A stretch of DNA of 64,000 bases from Chryseobacterium vrystaatense (GTDB lineage Bacteria > Bacteroidota > Bacteroidia > Flavobacteriales > Weeksellaceae): contig NZ_JPRI01000001.1 in the NCBI RefSeq assembly GCF_000737765.1, forward strand, positions 992,001 through 1,056,000. The letters run 5' to 3'. The notes under the pieces were generated by a model. The model saw nothing but the letters and a program-made list of their open reading frames with translations. It was not told the DNA's origin and did not search any database. The translations under genes were made by a program, and so were the position numbers. How positions within the stretch are numbered: position 1 is the stretch's first letter; every line of letters starts with the position of its first letter. Below, in pieces: positions 43,279-55,300 of this stretch.

Positions 43279-45540
43279 TTAGTTAGTACTTGCTGTTTTT
43301 ATTTCTGTAGTCTTGATATCCGTTCCTAATCTCTGAAGATAAGAAATAAGAGCTACAATCTCTTTTTTCTCCAATTCTCCCTGAGGTCTCTTCGCATAAG
43401 CCTGTTTAAGGTCATTTGCTTCAGAGAAGATATCTTTTACAATTTTCGTTGCCTGGTTGTCTGCCCATGCGTTGGCAGAATCTATTTCAGCTTTGCTATA
43501 AGGAACGTCAAATGCGTTCTTCATCAGCTTCATTTTGTCTACCATTTTAGATCTGTCTAAGTTAGTAGCAATTAACCAAGGGTAACGAGGCATGATAGAA
43601 CCTGCAGATGTAGATCTAGGGTTATACATGTGCTTGTAATGCCAAGAACTTGGGTTTTTACCACCTTCTCTATGTAAATCCGGTCCGGTTCTCTTAGATC
43701 CCCATAAGAATGGTCTGTCATAGATGAACTCTCCCGCTTTAGAATATTGTCCGTTTTTACCGTTGAATCTCGTAATCTCATCCCTGAACGGTCTGATCAT
43801 TTGAGAGTGACATGCGTTACATCCTTCACGGATATAAAGATCTCTACCTTCCAGCTCCAAAGGAGAATAAGGTTTTACAGCTGAAATTGTAGGTACACTC
43901 TTGTCAAGAGACAGAGTAGGAACAATCTCAATAATACTTCCTATTGATATCGTGAAGAAAGATAGGATACCTAATAATACAGGCATTCTTTCTAACCAAA
44001 GGTGAGTTCCCTCTCCTTCTTTACGTTTTTTACCGATATTGGCTAATGCAGGAGCTTCTGCAGGAACTTCTTTTTGGAAAGATCCTTTTCTTACAGTAGC
44101 AATAACGTTAATGATCATTAAAGTTGCTCCTGAGATGTAGAAGAATCCTCCTAAGAATCTCATTTTAAAGTAAGGAATAATTGCTGTTACAGTATCCAAC
44201 CAGTTTTTCCACAATAGGGTTCCATCCGGGTTGAATTGTTTCCACATTAATCCTTGAGTAAATCCTGAGATATACATCGGAACTGCATAGAAAATAATTC
44301 CTAAAGTACCTAACCAGAAATGCCAGTTAGCCAATTTTACAGACCATATTTTTGTTCTCCACATGATTGGTACCAGGTAATAGATAACCCCGAATGCCAT
44401 GAAACCATTCCATCCAAGAGCTCCTAAATGTACGTGACCGATAACCCAGTCAGTAAAGTGTCCAATCTTGTTAATATTTTTTGTTGCTAAAAGCGGTCCT
44501 TCAAAGGTTGCCATACCATAACAGGTAACAGCTACCACGAAGAATTTAAGAATAGGATTTTCCCTTACTTTGTCCCATGCCCCTCTTAAAGTTAAGAGAC
44601 CATTAAGCATTCCCCCCCAAGATGGAGCGATAAGCATAATAGAGAATCCTGTAGATACTGCCTGAACCCATGCTGGAAGTGCTGTATACTGTAGGTGGTG
44701 AGGACCAGCCCAGATGTATACAAAAATTAGTGACCAGAAGTGAATAATAGACAGTTTATAAGAGAAAACCGGTCTGTCAGCTGCTTTTGGCAAGAAGTAA
44801 TACATCAAACCTAAAACAGGTGTTGTAAGGATAAATGCTACGGCATTGTGCCCGTACCACCACTGTACGATTGCATCTTTTACTCCAGCGTATGCTGAAT
44901 ATGATTTCCATCCTGTAAAGGATAACGGAACTTCTAAGTTGTTAAAAATGTGAAGCATTGCTACAGCAATCCAGGTACCGATATAGAACCAGATGGCTAC
45001 ATAAAGGTGTCTTACCCTTCTCTTAGCAATGGTTAGGAACATGTTGGCCCCAAAAATGATCCACGAGAAAGCAATTAGTATATCGATTGGCCATTCGTGT
45101 TCAGCATATTCTTTTGAAGTATTGATCCCCATAAAGAATGTAATGAACGTAGCAACAATCATAAACTGCCAAGTCCAGAAATGTAACCATGATAATGTAT
45201 CACTGTACATTCTTGTTTTTAATAATCTTTGTAAAGAATAATAAACACCCGTGTAAACGATATTACATACGAATGCAAAGATTACTGTATTGGTGTGCAA
45301 CATTCTGATTCTACCAAAACCAAATGCACCATGAGTATTTATCAGCCCTTGAATATTACCACTTTTTAAACTTTGAATGGTAGTATCATCAGTACCAAAT
45401 AAAAATTCAGGAAGCTCAGGGTAGAAAAGCATTAATGCCGCTGTAAGTCCGAACAAAAACCCTATAAACCCAAAAACTATGGTCGCATAAAGGAATGCCC
45501 GAACAATACTGTTGTCATAACTAAACTTTTGTGTCTCCAT
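43279..45540 (-). CDS. ccoNO: Fused cbb3 oxidase subunits CcoN-CcoO
   Basis: A 753-residue fusion. Residues about 1-490 are the haem-copper catalytic subunit CcoN, with some 12 helices and conserved His ligands (HGAFGFGRIRMLHTN; QWWYGHNAVAFILTTP; WAGPHHLQYT; GHVHLGALGWNG). Residues about 540-753 are CcoO, with a membrane helix and one haem-c site (REGCNACHSQMIRPF) plus GPDLHREGGKNPSSWHYKH. It reduces O2 at low oxygen tension in the inner membrane. The fusion is typical of Bacteroidota. Confidence 0.96.
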   Translation of the reverse strand: METQKFSYDNSIVRAFLYATIVFGFIGFLFGLTAALMLFYPELPEFLFGTDDTTIQSLKSGNIQGLINTHGAFGFGRIRMLHTNTVIFAFVCNIVYTGVYYSLQRLLKTRMYSDTLSWLHFWTWQFMIVATFITFFMGINTSKEYAEHEWPIDILIAFSWIIFGANMFLTIAKRRVRHLYVAIWFYIGTWIAVAMLHIFNNLEVPLSFTGWKSYSAYAGVKDAIVQWWYGHNAVAFILTTPVLGLMYYFLPKAADRPVFSYKLSIIHFWSLIFVYIWAGPHHLQYTALPAWVQAVSTGFSIMLIAPSWGGMLNGLLTLRGAWDKVRENPILKFFVVAVTCYGMATFEGPLLATKNINKIGHFTDWVIGHVHLGALGWNGFMAFGVIYYLVPIMWRTKIWSVKLANWHFWLGTLGIIFYAVPMYISGFTQGLMWKQFNPDGTLLWKNWLDTVTAIIPYFKMRFLGGFFYISGATLMIINVIATVRKGSFQKEVPAEAPALANIGKKRKEGEGTHLWLERMPVLLGILSFFTISIGSIIEIVPTLSLDKSVPTISAVKPYSPLELEGRDLYIREGCNACHSQMIRPFRDEITRFNGKNGQYSKAGEFIYDRPFLWGSKRTGPDLHREGGKNPSSWHYKHMYNPRSTSAGSIMPRYPWLIATNLDRSKMVDKMKLMKNAFDVPYSKAEIDSANAWADNQATKIVKDIFSEANDLKQAYAKRPQGELEKKEIVALISYLQRLGTDIKTTEIKTASTN

Positions 45541-45545
45541 ATCAA

Positions 45546-45770
45546 CTATTCACTTTTTTCTTCAATTTTATTATTTTCTCCTATTTCTTTCTCGTCTTTT
45601 TTGTTGCCATTATTCTCTTTTTCCTTGATTTCACCAGAGTCAAAAAGAATCCTCACAGCTGGAGATTCATCATCTTCAAACTGCCCTTTTTTGGCGTTGA
45701 CTATAAAAATAATCAAGAAAACTGCAGCTAAAGAAGCACTGCATAAGATCATTAAATATAGAATATCCAT
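45546..45770 (-). CDS. ccoS: cbb3-type oxidase assembly protein CcoS
   Basis: A 74-residue protein. One membrane helix (about 3-24, ILYLMILCSASLAAVFLIIF) is followed by KKGQFEDDESPAVRIL, the CcoS signature (QFDDLE/SPAxRIL), and an unusually long Lys/Glu/Asn tail. CcoS is needed for haem and copper insertion in CcoN. It lies five bases upstream of ccoNO. Confidence 0.9.
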   Translation of the reverse strand: MDILYLMILCSASLAAVFLIIFIVNAKKGQFEDDESPAVRILFDSGEIKEKENNGNKKDEKEIGENNKIEEKSE

Positions 45771-45879
45771 TTGACAACAAAATTAACCTATTTTCGGGGT
45801 TCAAATTTAGTGAAAAATAATGACATTCATCACGAAATACCGATTCTTGCTAATTTAAAATCAGTCTAAATAAGGGCTT

Positions 45880-48258
45880 TTAAGCCGCTTTTTTAAAGTA
45901 TTTTCTTCCCAGGATCCAGGTTGAAATTGTAGTAAAGGTAACTACTGTTATAGAGCTTATTGGCATGATTATCGCTGCGAAAAGCGGATCCATATGGCCT
46001 GTTACTGCATAACTCAAACCTACAATGTTGTATAGAAAGCTAATTATGAATGTCATTTTCACAATAGTAATCGAACCCTTGGCAACGTTCAGGTACTTGT
46101 CAAGGTCTACTACTTTGTCCCCATTCATGATCACGTCTGAAGAAGGGGTGAAGCTATTCGTGTCATCAGAAATTGCGATTCCCACATTGCTTTGTTTTAA
46201 TGCTCCTGCATCATTTAAGCCATCTCCCAACATGGCTACTTTAGAATTGTTATCCTGTAATGCTTTAATGTAATTCAGTTTGTCTTCAGGACTTTGATTG
46301 AAAGCCATGGCCTGGCAATTGGGAATGATATCTTTTAGCTGGTTTTCTTCAGAAGAGTTGTCTCCGCTGAGAATGTAGATCTTATAGTTTGTAAGGGTTT
46401 TAAACAGGTTTTTAAGATGTTCTCTGTATTCGTTTTTGAAAATGAACTTACCAATGAATTCATCATTCTTGCTGATGTAAACTGCGGTTTCCAGGTTTTT
46501 AGATTCCTGATTGTTGTATTTTGCAGATCCTATTTTATAGATGTTGCCTCTGATATGAGCTTCGTAGCCTTTTCCTGAGATTTCCTGAAAATGTTCAACC
46601 GTAAAATAATCATCGTTTACTTCAATAAATTCATATAAAGATTTTGAAAGTGGGTGATTAGAGTTTTTCAGCAATGTCTTGATATTCAGTAAATCAAATT
46701 CTGAAATCTCCAAGCCGTCATATTTAATGTTGGTCTTTTTTCTATGAGTAATGGTTCCTGTTTTGTCAAAAACAAGAGTGTCGATCTTTGCTATTTTTTC
46801 AATCGTCAGTGTATCCTTTACGTAAAATTTATTTCTGCCGAGGATTCTCATAATATGTCCGAATGTAAATGGTGCAGAAAGAGCAAGTGCACAAGGACAG
46901 GCAATGATCAGGATGGCAGAAACAACCTGGAACATTTTTTCCATATCTATGAATGACCAGTAGATTCCCGAAACCAGAGTGATGCCCAAAATGATGAAAG
47001 TAAAGTATTTACTTATATTGTTGGTTAATGTATCAAGCCCTGTTTCATATTTCTTGAAAGCCTCTTTATTCCATAGCTGAGTTAAATAGCTCTGATCTAC
47101 ATTTTTTATAACTTCAAGTTCAAGAGAAGAACCAATCTGTTTTCCGCCTGCGAAAATTTTATCTCCCGGCTGTTTGCTTATACTTTCGCTTTCTCCGGTA
47201 ATGAAACTGTTGTCAATATTACCTTCTCCGTTAATTAAAATGGCATCTACTGGAATTAATTCTTGGTTTCTAACCAAAATTCGATCTCCTACTTTGATTT
47301 CAGACAGTAAAATGTTTTGTTGTTTGCCATTGAAATCAACCTTGGTAACAGCAATGGGGTAGAATGATTTATAATCACGGTCGTAGGAAAGTGCACTGTA
47401 GGTTCTTTTTTGGAAAATTTTACCTAAAAGCATAAAGAATAACAGACCACATAAGGTGTCAAAATAACCCGGACCATAATCTGTAATGACCTCGTAGGCA
47501 CTCCTTCCGAAAAGCACGAAAATACCTAAAACGATCGGAACATCAATGTTGACAATTTTGTTTTTCAATCCATACCAGGCGGATTTATAATAATCTGAAG
47601 CTGAATAGAAAACAACAGGAATAGCAAGAAGGAAGGTTAAGCTTCTAAATAGCCCTTTGTAGTGTTCCATCCAGAAATCCTGACCTCCTATATATTCGGG
47701 GAATGCCAGAAACATCCCGTTACCAAATGCAAATCCTGCGATAGCAAGTTTGATGAGGAGTGATTTGTCGAGATGATCTACATTTTTATCGGCTGTTTCC
47801 AGATTGATGACCGGTTTGTATCCAAGATTATTTAAAAATTTAGCTAGTTCGCTTAATTTTAGATTGTTATGGTTGAATGAAACCTGTAGCGTTTTTCTCG
47901 TGAAATTAACCTGAGAATATTTAATATCTTCGTTAAGGGTGTGAAGACTCTCCAATAGCCAGATGCATGAAGAACAGTGTATTACGGGGATTTTGAAAGT
48001 GACAAGACTGGTGCTTCCTTCAGAGAAATCAGTTACTTTTTCGAAGATTTCCGGAGTGTCCAGATAATCATACTGAGTAGAACTCTCATCACTTGGCCGA
48101 ATTCCGGCCCTTTTATTAAGTTCGTAGAAATTAGCTAAGTTGTTGATATTTAGAATTTCGTAGACAGACTTGCATCCGTTGCAACAGAAAGTCTTTTCAT
48201 CAAACAAAATTCTCTCTTTTTCTATACCTTGACCACAATGAAAACAGTTCTCGCTCAC
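45880..48258 (-). CDS. ccoI: Copper P-type ATPase CcoI (FixI) of the cbb3 locus
   Basis: A 792-residue P1B ATPase. An N-terminal Cys-rich module (CFHCGQGI; FCCNGCKSVYEIL), a metal-binding domain with CSSCIW, membrane segments, the transport motif CPCALALS, the phosphorylation site DKTGTI, and the hinge GDGLNDAGAL. It moves Cu(I) across the inner membrane for cbb3 oxidase maturation. It is the first gene of the cco operon and is divergent from the Crp/Fnr-type regulator. Confidence 0.94.
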   Translation of the reverse strand: MSENCFHCGQGIEKERILFDEKTFCCNGCKSVYEILNINNLANFYELNKRAGIRPSDESSTQYDYLDTPEIFEKVTDFSEGSTSLVTFKIPVIHCSSCIWLLESLHTLNEDIKYSQVNFTRKTLQVSFNHNNLKLSELAKFLNNLGYKPVINLETADKNVDHLDKSLLIKLAIAGFAFGNGMFLAFPEYIGGQDFWMEHYKGLFRSLTFLLAIPVVFYSASDYYKSAWYGLKNKIVNIDVPIVLGIFVLFGRSAYEVITDYGPGYFDTLCGLLFFMLLGKIFQKRTYSALSYDRDYKSFYPIAVTKVDFNGKQQNILLSEIKVGDRILVRNQELIPVDAILINGEGNIDNSFITGESESISKQPGDKIFAGGKQIGSSLELEVIKNVDQSYLTQLWNKEAFKKYETGLDTLTNNISKYFTFIILGITLVSGIYWSFIDMEKMFQVVSAILIIACPCALALSAPFTFGHIMRILGRNKFYVKDTLTIEKIAKIDTLVFDKTGTITHRKKTNIKYDGLEISEFDLLNIKTLLKNSNHPLSKSLYEFIEVNDDYFTVEHFQEISGKGYEAHIRGNIYKIGSAKYNNQESKNLETAVYISKNDEFIGKFIFKNEYREHLKNLFKTLTNYKIYILSGDNSSEENQLKDIIPNCQAMAFNQSPEDKLNYIKALQDNNSKVAMLGDGLNDAGALKQSNVGIAISDDTNSFTPSSDVIMNGDKVVDLDKYLNVAKGSITIVKMTFIISFLYNIVGLSYAVTGHMDPLFAAIIMPISSITVVTFTTISTWILGRKYFKKAA

Positions 48259-48296
48259 CTCATAATATATTGAACTACAAAATTATAACAATTTTT

Positions 48297-48328
48297 TTTG
48301 TTTATCGCGTTAAAAAGTTCTATTTTTG
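48297..48328 (+). promoter_or_regulatory. Promoter of the Crp/Fnr-type regulator
   Basis: TTTG (48297-48300), 20 bases of spacing, then TATTTTTG (48321-48328): a near-ideal Bacteroidota promoter. The -7 box ends six bases before ATG 48335, so either the mRNA is leaderless or ATG 48347 is the start. Confidence 0.7.
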
Positions 48329-48334
48329 TGATAA

Positions 48335-49060
48335 ATGTCATATAAAATGTCGCAGGAACAACAGATTGCAATTGAAGAGAGGTTCGCCAGAGTTTTTAAT
48401 GATAAATCATTTAAGGAAAGACTTTCTAGCACTGATTTTGAAAAGTATATTAACGGCAAGAAAAAATTAAGTTTTCAAAAACATGACACGATTTTTGAAG
48501 ATGGAGAAACACCAAAAGGAGTGTTTGTTTTAGAAAAAGGAGCTGCTAAACTGTCAAAATCCGGAGCTTTTGGAAAAGACCAGATCTTAAGATTTATCAA
48601 AGAGGGGGACATCATTGGCTATCGTTCATTGCTTTGCGGGGAGAATTTCCAGGCAAAAGCAGAGGCTATGACAGACATTGAATGTATTTTCCTTCCTGCA
48701 GATATTTTCATGTATCTTCTGGAAGTAGATCCACAGCTTTCTTTTGCAATGCTTCAAAAAATCTCTTATGAATTAGGAGAGTCGTCCAACACCATCACTT
48801 TCCTTGCACAGAAAACAGTAAGAGAAAGACTGGCAGAAATTCTGATCCTCCTTGAGCAGAAACTCGGTGTAGATCCCGAAGGCTTCATCAAAATCTCTTT
48901 AACAAGAGAGGAGATTGCCAATATTATAGGAACTGCTACAGAAAGTGCCATCCGTTTGATCTCTGAATTCAAACAGGACAGTCTCATAGAAGTAGACGGA
49001 AGAAATATCAAAATTCTGAACCACGACAAACTCATGAAACTAGGTCACGTAGTTTTATAA
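48335..49060 (+). CDS. Crp/Fnr family transcriptional regulator
   Basis: A 241-residue regulator (237 if ATG 48347 is used). A cyclic-nucleotide-binding-like domain (about 35-150; FQKHDTIFEDGETPKGVFVLEKG, in part) is followed by a dimerisation helix and a C-terminal winged helix (LTREEIANIIGTATESAIRLI). It lacks the N-terminal cysteine set of classical FNR, so direct oxygen sensing by a 4Fe-4S cluster is unlikely. Its place, divergent from ccoI, suggests control of the cbb3 operon. Confidence 0.9.
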   Translation: MSYKMSQEQQIAIEERFARVFNDKSFKERLSSTDFEKYINGKKKLSFQKHDTIFEDGETPKGVFVLEKGAAKLSKSGAFGKDQILRFIKEGDIIGYRSLLCGENFQAKAEAMTDIECIFLPADIFMYLLEVDPQLSFAMLQKISYELGESSNTITFLAQKTVRERLAEILILLEQKLGVDPEGFIKISLTREEIANIIGTATESAIRLISEFKQDSLIEVDGRNIKILNHDKLMKLGHVVL

Positions 49061-49077
49061 AAATCATACAAAAACTT

Positions 49078-49102
49078 AAGTCGGCGAAAGCCGACTTTTT
49101 AA
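49078..49102 (+). terminator. Terminator of the Crp/Fnr gene
   Basis: A perfect stem AAGTCGGC/GCCGACTT with a GAAA tetraloop, followed by TTTTT. Confidence 0.93.
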
Positions 49103-49123
49103 CTTTTAAAAAATAGATAAATT

Positions 49124-49939
49124 ATGTCTGTTCACTCTGAAATAAAAAAAGTTACGACTGAAACCTTGCGAAAAATGAAATTCGACAAGGAAAAAATAAC
49201 AATGCTTACTGCTTACGATTTTACCACTGCAAAGATGGTAGATGCAGGAGGAGTAGACGCTATTTTGATAGGAGATTCTGCAGCCAATGTGATGGCTGGT
49301 TTTGAAACAACTTTACCGATTACCTTAGATCAGATGATTTATCATGCTCAAAGTGTTGTTCGTGGAGTAGACAGAGCGCTTGTAGTAGCCGATCTTCCTT
49401 TTGGAACTTACCAGAGTAATCCAGAGAAAGCATTGGAGTCTGCGGTAAGAATGATGAAAGAAGGAGGTGCTCATGCCGTGAAAATCGAAGGAGGAAAAGA
49501 AATCTCAAAATCTATAAAGAAAATCATCAATGCAGGAATTCCTGTAATGGGACATTTAGGATTGACCCCACAGTCGATCTATAAATTCGGAACCTATAAA
49601 GTAAGAGCAAAAGAAGAAGCCGAAGCTGAAAAATTAATAGCTGATGCTCAGCTTTTAGAAGAATTAGGATGCTTTGCTATTGTTTTAGAGAAAATTCCTG
49701 CTGATCTTGCTAAAAAAGTAACAGAGGCTATTTCAATTCCAACAATAGGAATCGGAGCCGGTTCTGACTGTGACGGACAGGTTCTTGTATATCACGATAT
49801 GGTAGGAATGAACAAAGGCTTCAGTCCGAAGTTCCTCAGAAGATATCTTGATCTGTATACAGAAATTACCGGAGCAGTTGCCCAGTATGTGAAAGATGTG
49901 AAAAGTGTTGAGTTTCCTAATGAAAATGAAAGCTACTAA
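49124..49939 (+). CDS. panB: 3-methyl-2-oxobutanoate hydroxymethyltransferase
   Basis: A 271-residue TIM-barrel enzyme of pantothenate synthesis. Landmarks are [33 protein letters not shown] (in part), [34 protein letters not shown] and [22 protein letters not shown]. It adds a hydroxymethyl group from methylene-THF to 2-oxoisovalerate. The next gene starts three bases after the stop. Confidence 0.96.
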   Translation: MSVHSEIKKVTTETLRKMKFDKEKITMLTAYDFTTAKMVDAGGVDAILIGDSAANVMAGFETTLPITLDQMIYHAQSVVRGVDRALVVADLPFGTYQSNPEKALESAVRMMKEGGAHAVKIEGGKEISKSIKKIINAGIPVMGHLGLTPQSIYKFGTYKVRAKEEAEAEKLIADAQLLEELGCFAIVLEKIPADLAKKVTEAISIPTIGIGAGSDCDGQVLVYHDMVGMNKGFSPKFLRRYLDLYTEITGAVAQYVKDVKSVEFPNENESY

Positions 49940-49942
49940 TTG

Positions 49943-50263
49943 ATGAAAAACCAACAGTCTATTCAGGGAATTTTATCAATCGCAGCACTGATCTGTCTTG
50001 GAGCAGGGTGGCTTAATTTATTTTCTCCGGAAATCAATCATTTGCTTTCCAGAAAGATTTTTTACTACCTGATCGGAGCCAGTTTTATAGTTCAGGCACC
50101 TGCGCTTACCAATAAAAACTTCACATACGCCATGTACGCAGCAGCTTTGTTATGTGTAGTGGGAGCTTCTTTGCCGGAAGAATCTAAACTTTCAGTGCTT
50201 AAAACAATCGGCCTTCTTGGAGGAATAGCCATTTCTTTTACCAACAGACCAAGACGTTCATAA
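49943..50263 (+). CDS. Small membrane protein of unknown function
   Basis: A 106-residue protein with three hydrophobic segments (about 8-25, 37-55, 62-80) and a basic C-terminus (FTNRPRRS). It starts at ATG 49943, directly after panB, and is followed three bases later by the RluA-type gene. No family recognised. Confidence 0.72.
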   Translation: MKNQQSIQGILSIAALICLGAGWLNLFSPEINHLLSRKIFYYLIGASFIVQAPALTNKNFTYAMYAAALLCVVGASLPEESKLSVLKTIGLLGGIAISFTNRPRRS

Positions 50264-50266
50264 GAT

Positions 50267-50944
50267 ATGCAGGAGCAGATTGTATATGAAGACAACCATC
50301 TTTTGGTGGTTAACAAAAAAGTAGGACAGCTTGTTCAGGGCGATAAAACCGGTGATGAATCATTGCTGGAGTCCATTAAGAATTTTATAAAGAAAAGAGA
50401 TGACAAACCGGGAAATGTTTTTCTCGGTTTGGTTCATCGTATAGACCGCCCAACTTCGGGTCTGGTTATCTATGCAAAAACGTCCAAGGCACTTTCCCGT
50501 CTTACACAGATGGTAAAAAACAGAGAGGTCAAAAAAACCTATTGGGCTGTTGTCGGAAAAGAAATGATTCCTCAGAGCCAACGTCTTGTTCACTATTTAA
50601 AGAAGAATGAAAAGAATAATAAAGCGAGTGTCTTTACAAAAGTAACAGAAGGAGCAAAAGAATCAATTCTCACATATCATGTTATCAAGACATTAGATAA
50701 TTATATGCTTCTTGAAATCGATTTGGAAACCGGAAGACACCATCAGATCCGTGCGCAGCTTTCCAAAACAGGAATTCCAATCAAGGGAGATCTTAAATAT
50801 GGGGCTCCGCGCTCAAACCCGGACGGTGGAATTAACCTTCACGCTAGAAAACTTGAATTTATTCATCCTGTCACTAAAGAAAATGTAGAAATTACAGCTC
50901 CCGTTCCGCAGAACGATGCTATTTGGAGAGCATGTGAAGAATAA
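50267..50944 (+). CDS. RluA-family pseudouridine synthase
   Basis: A 225-residue RNA-modifying enzyme. The active-site motif GLVHRIDRPTSGLVIYAKT carries the catalytic Asp. Other landmarks are YWAVVGK, ETGRHHQIRAQL and GDLKYGA. No S4 domain is present. It isomerises uridine in rRNA or tRNA. The exact target cannot be set by sequence alone. Confidence 0.92.
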   Translation: MQEQIVYEDNHLLVVNKKVGQLVQGDKTGDESLLESIKNFIKKRDDKPGNVFLGLVHRIDRPTSGLVIYAKTSKALSRLTQMVKNREVKKTYWAVVGKEMIPQSQRLVHYLKKNEKNNKASVFTKVTEGAKESILTYHVIKTLDNYMLLEIDLETGRHHQIRAQLSKTGIPIKGDLKYGAPRSNPDGGINLHARKLEFIHPVTKENVEITAPVPQNDAIWRACEE

Positions 50945-50978
50945 ATGCATCGGATTAAGAAATAATTCAGAAAGATAT

Positions 50979-51010
50979 AAGACCATTTCAATGTTGAGAT
51001 GGTCTTTTTA
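50979..51010 (+). terminator. Terminator of the panB-RluA group
   Basis: Stem AAGACCAT/ATGGTCTT (50979-50986 and 50999-51006) followed by TTT. It isolates this group from the thiamine operon. Confidence 0.88.
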
Positions 51011-51027
51011 TTTCAGAAAAATAAAAT

Positions 51028-51059
51028 TTTGTCCCTTCTGAAAAAAATACCTACCTTCG
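51028..51059 (+). promoter_or_regulatory. Promoter of the thiamine operon
   Basis: TTTG (51028-51031), 20-base spacing, TACCTTCG (51052-51059), a TAnnTTCG variant. Initiation near 51063 places the riboswitch at the very 5' end. Confidence 0.65.
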
Positions 51060-51065
51060 TCGCAA

Positions 51066-51144
51066 CTTTAGGGGTGTCTGTAGACATACAGACTGAGACT
51101 TTACCCTTTGAACCTGATCTGGATTATACCAGCGTAGGGAAAAG
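51066..51144 (+). ncRNA. TPP riboswitch (THI element)
   Basis: The conserved core is plain: AGGGGTG near the 5' end, ACTGAGA, ACCCTTTGAACCTGATCTGG, then ATACCAGCGTAGGGAA. It binds thiamine pyrophosphate and represses the thi operon. The expression platform downstream has AAAAGT/ACTTTT and TGTACA hairpins but no strong terminator, so control may be translational or by a weak terminator. Confidence 0.96.
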
Positions 51145-51217
51145 TAAATGACTTTTGCTGTACATTCTACTGTACAATAATAGCCATTCCTAAAGTATAT
51201 TTTTATAATAATTAGGA

Positions 51218-53848
<2,631 letters not shown>

Positions 53849-53900
53849 CCTTATTGAGTGGTATAGAGAAAACAGAAAGCATACATCATTCAATTTAATA

Positions 53901-54515
53901 ATGGAAAAATTACAATACATATCACAGGGGCAGACAATGCAGGAACAGGAAATCAATATCCGTACAGCATTGGATAACGGAATACAATGGGTGCAGGTTC
54001 GTTGGAAAAATGCTTCAGATAAAGAATTAACTGAGCTCTGTATGGTTTCAAAAAAACTCTGTTCAGAATATCAGGCAGTCTGTATTGTGAACGATCATGT
54101 TCAGATTGCAAAAGAAATAGATGCTGATGGTATTCATTTAGGTTTAAATGACTTATCAATTGAGACAGCAAGAGGCATTCTAGGAAATAATAAAATCATA
54201 GGAGGAACTTCAAATACATTATCCGATGTGATTCAAAGAATAGAAGAGGACTGTGATTATATTGGCCTTGGACCGTTGAGATTTACCGCAACCAAAGAAA
54301 AGCTGAGTCCTGTCTTAGGATTTAAAGGATATGAGAATATGATCAACAGCTTGAAAGAAAAATCAATAGCTATTCCGAAAATTTTCGCCATAGGAGGGGT
54401 TTTACTTCAGGATGTAGGACAGCTGCAGCAGATCGGAATATATGGTGTTGCAGTTTCTGGTGAGATTACAAACCGTCCGGCTGCGATCAGTGAATTTAAA
54501 AAAGCAATGATATGA
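53901..54515 (+). CDS. thiE: Thiamine phosphate synthase
   Basis: A 204-residue enzyme coupling HMP pyrophosphate with the thiazole phosphate. Landmarks are [61 protein letters not shown] and [11 protein letters not shown]. The open frame extends 60 codons upstream into the previous gene, but that segment is not ThiE-like; ATG 53901 fits the family length. It ends with a four-base overlap onto thiG. Confidence 0.93.
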   Translation: MEKLQYISQGQTMQEQEINIRTALDNGIQWVQVRWKNASDKELTELCMVSKKLCSEYQAVCIVNDHVQIAKEIDADGIHLGLNDLSIETARGILGNNKIIGGTSNTLSDVIQRIEEDCDYIGLGPLRFTATKEKLSPVLGFKGYENMINSLKEKSIAIPKIFAIGGVLLQDVGQLQQIGIYGVAVSGEITNRPAAISEFKKAMI

Positions 54516-55288
54516 ATAATAAGAAATTAATAATAGCAGACAGAATATTTGATTCAAGACTGTTTCTGGGAACCGGAAAATTCGGAAACCTAAATGAAAT
54601 GGCCGCTTCTGTGATCGCTTCAGGAACAGACATGGTGACCATGGCACTGAAAAGAATCGATTCCGGAGCAGAAGAAGACGGATTACTGGATTCTTTAAGG
54701 GAAACCCAGGTTCATCTTCTTCCCAATACTTCAGGGGCAAGAACCGCAAAAGAAGCAGTATTGGCAGCCCAGCTTGCCAGAGAAGCGCTGGAAACCAACT
54801 GGGTGAAACTGGAAATTCATCCCGATCCGAAATACCTTCTTCCTGATCCCATTGAAACCTTGTATGCAACCGAAGAGCTTGCAAAACTCGGCTTTATTGT
54901 AATGCCTTATATCCATGCCGATCCTGTTTTGTGTAAACGTCTTGAAGATGCAGGAACAGCTGTAGTAATGCCTTTGGGAGCGCCGATCGGGACTAATAAA
55001 GGTTTGAGAACGTTAGATTTTCTGGAGATTATCATCAGCCAGAGTAATGTTCCTGTTGTGGTAGATGCCGGAATAGGAGCACCTTCGGATGCCGCAAAAG
55101 CCATGGAAATGGGAGCTGATGCTGTTCTTGTCAATACCGCAATTGCTGTCGCAAGAAACCCCGTGAATATGGCCTTAGCGTTTAAAGAGGGAGTTGTTGC
55201 CGGAAGAAGAGCATTTGAATCAGGATTGGGAGCAATAGCCGATCATGCGGAAGCATCCAGTCCGTTAACATCCTTTTTATTTGAATAA
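54512..55288 (+). CDS. thiG: Thiazole synthase ThiG
   Basis: A 258-residue TIM-barrel enzyme. Landmarks are [65 protein letters not shown] and [26 protein letters not shown] (in part). It forms the thiazole from DXP, ThiS thiocarboxylate and dehydroglycine supplied by ThiH. Confidence 0.97.
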   Translation: MNNKKLIIADRIFDSRLFLGTGKFGNLNEMAASVIASGTDMVTMALKRIDSGAEEDGLLDSLRETQVHLLPNTSGARTAKEAVLAAQLAREALETNWVKLEIHPDPKYLLPDPIETLYATEELAKLGFIVMPYIHADPVLCKRLEDAGTAVVMPLGAPIGTNKGLRTLDFLEIIISQSNVPVVVDAGIGAPSDAAKAMEMGADAVLVNTAIAVARNPVNMALAFKEGVVAGRRAFESGLGAIADHAEASSPLTSFLFE

Positions 55289-55300
55289 CATATCATAAAG

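Noticed and set aside
48259..48334. FNR-type operator between ccoI and the regulator
   Set aside because: I found no TTGAT-N4-ATCAA or similar dyad in the spacer.
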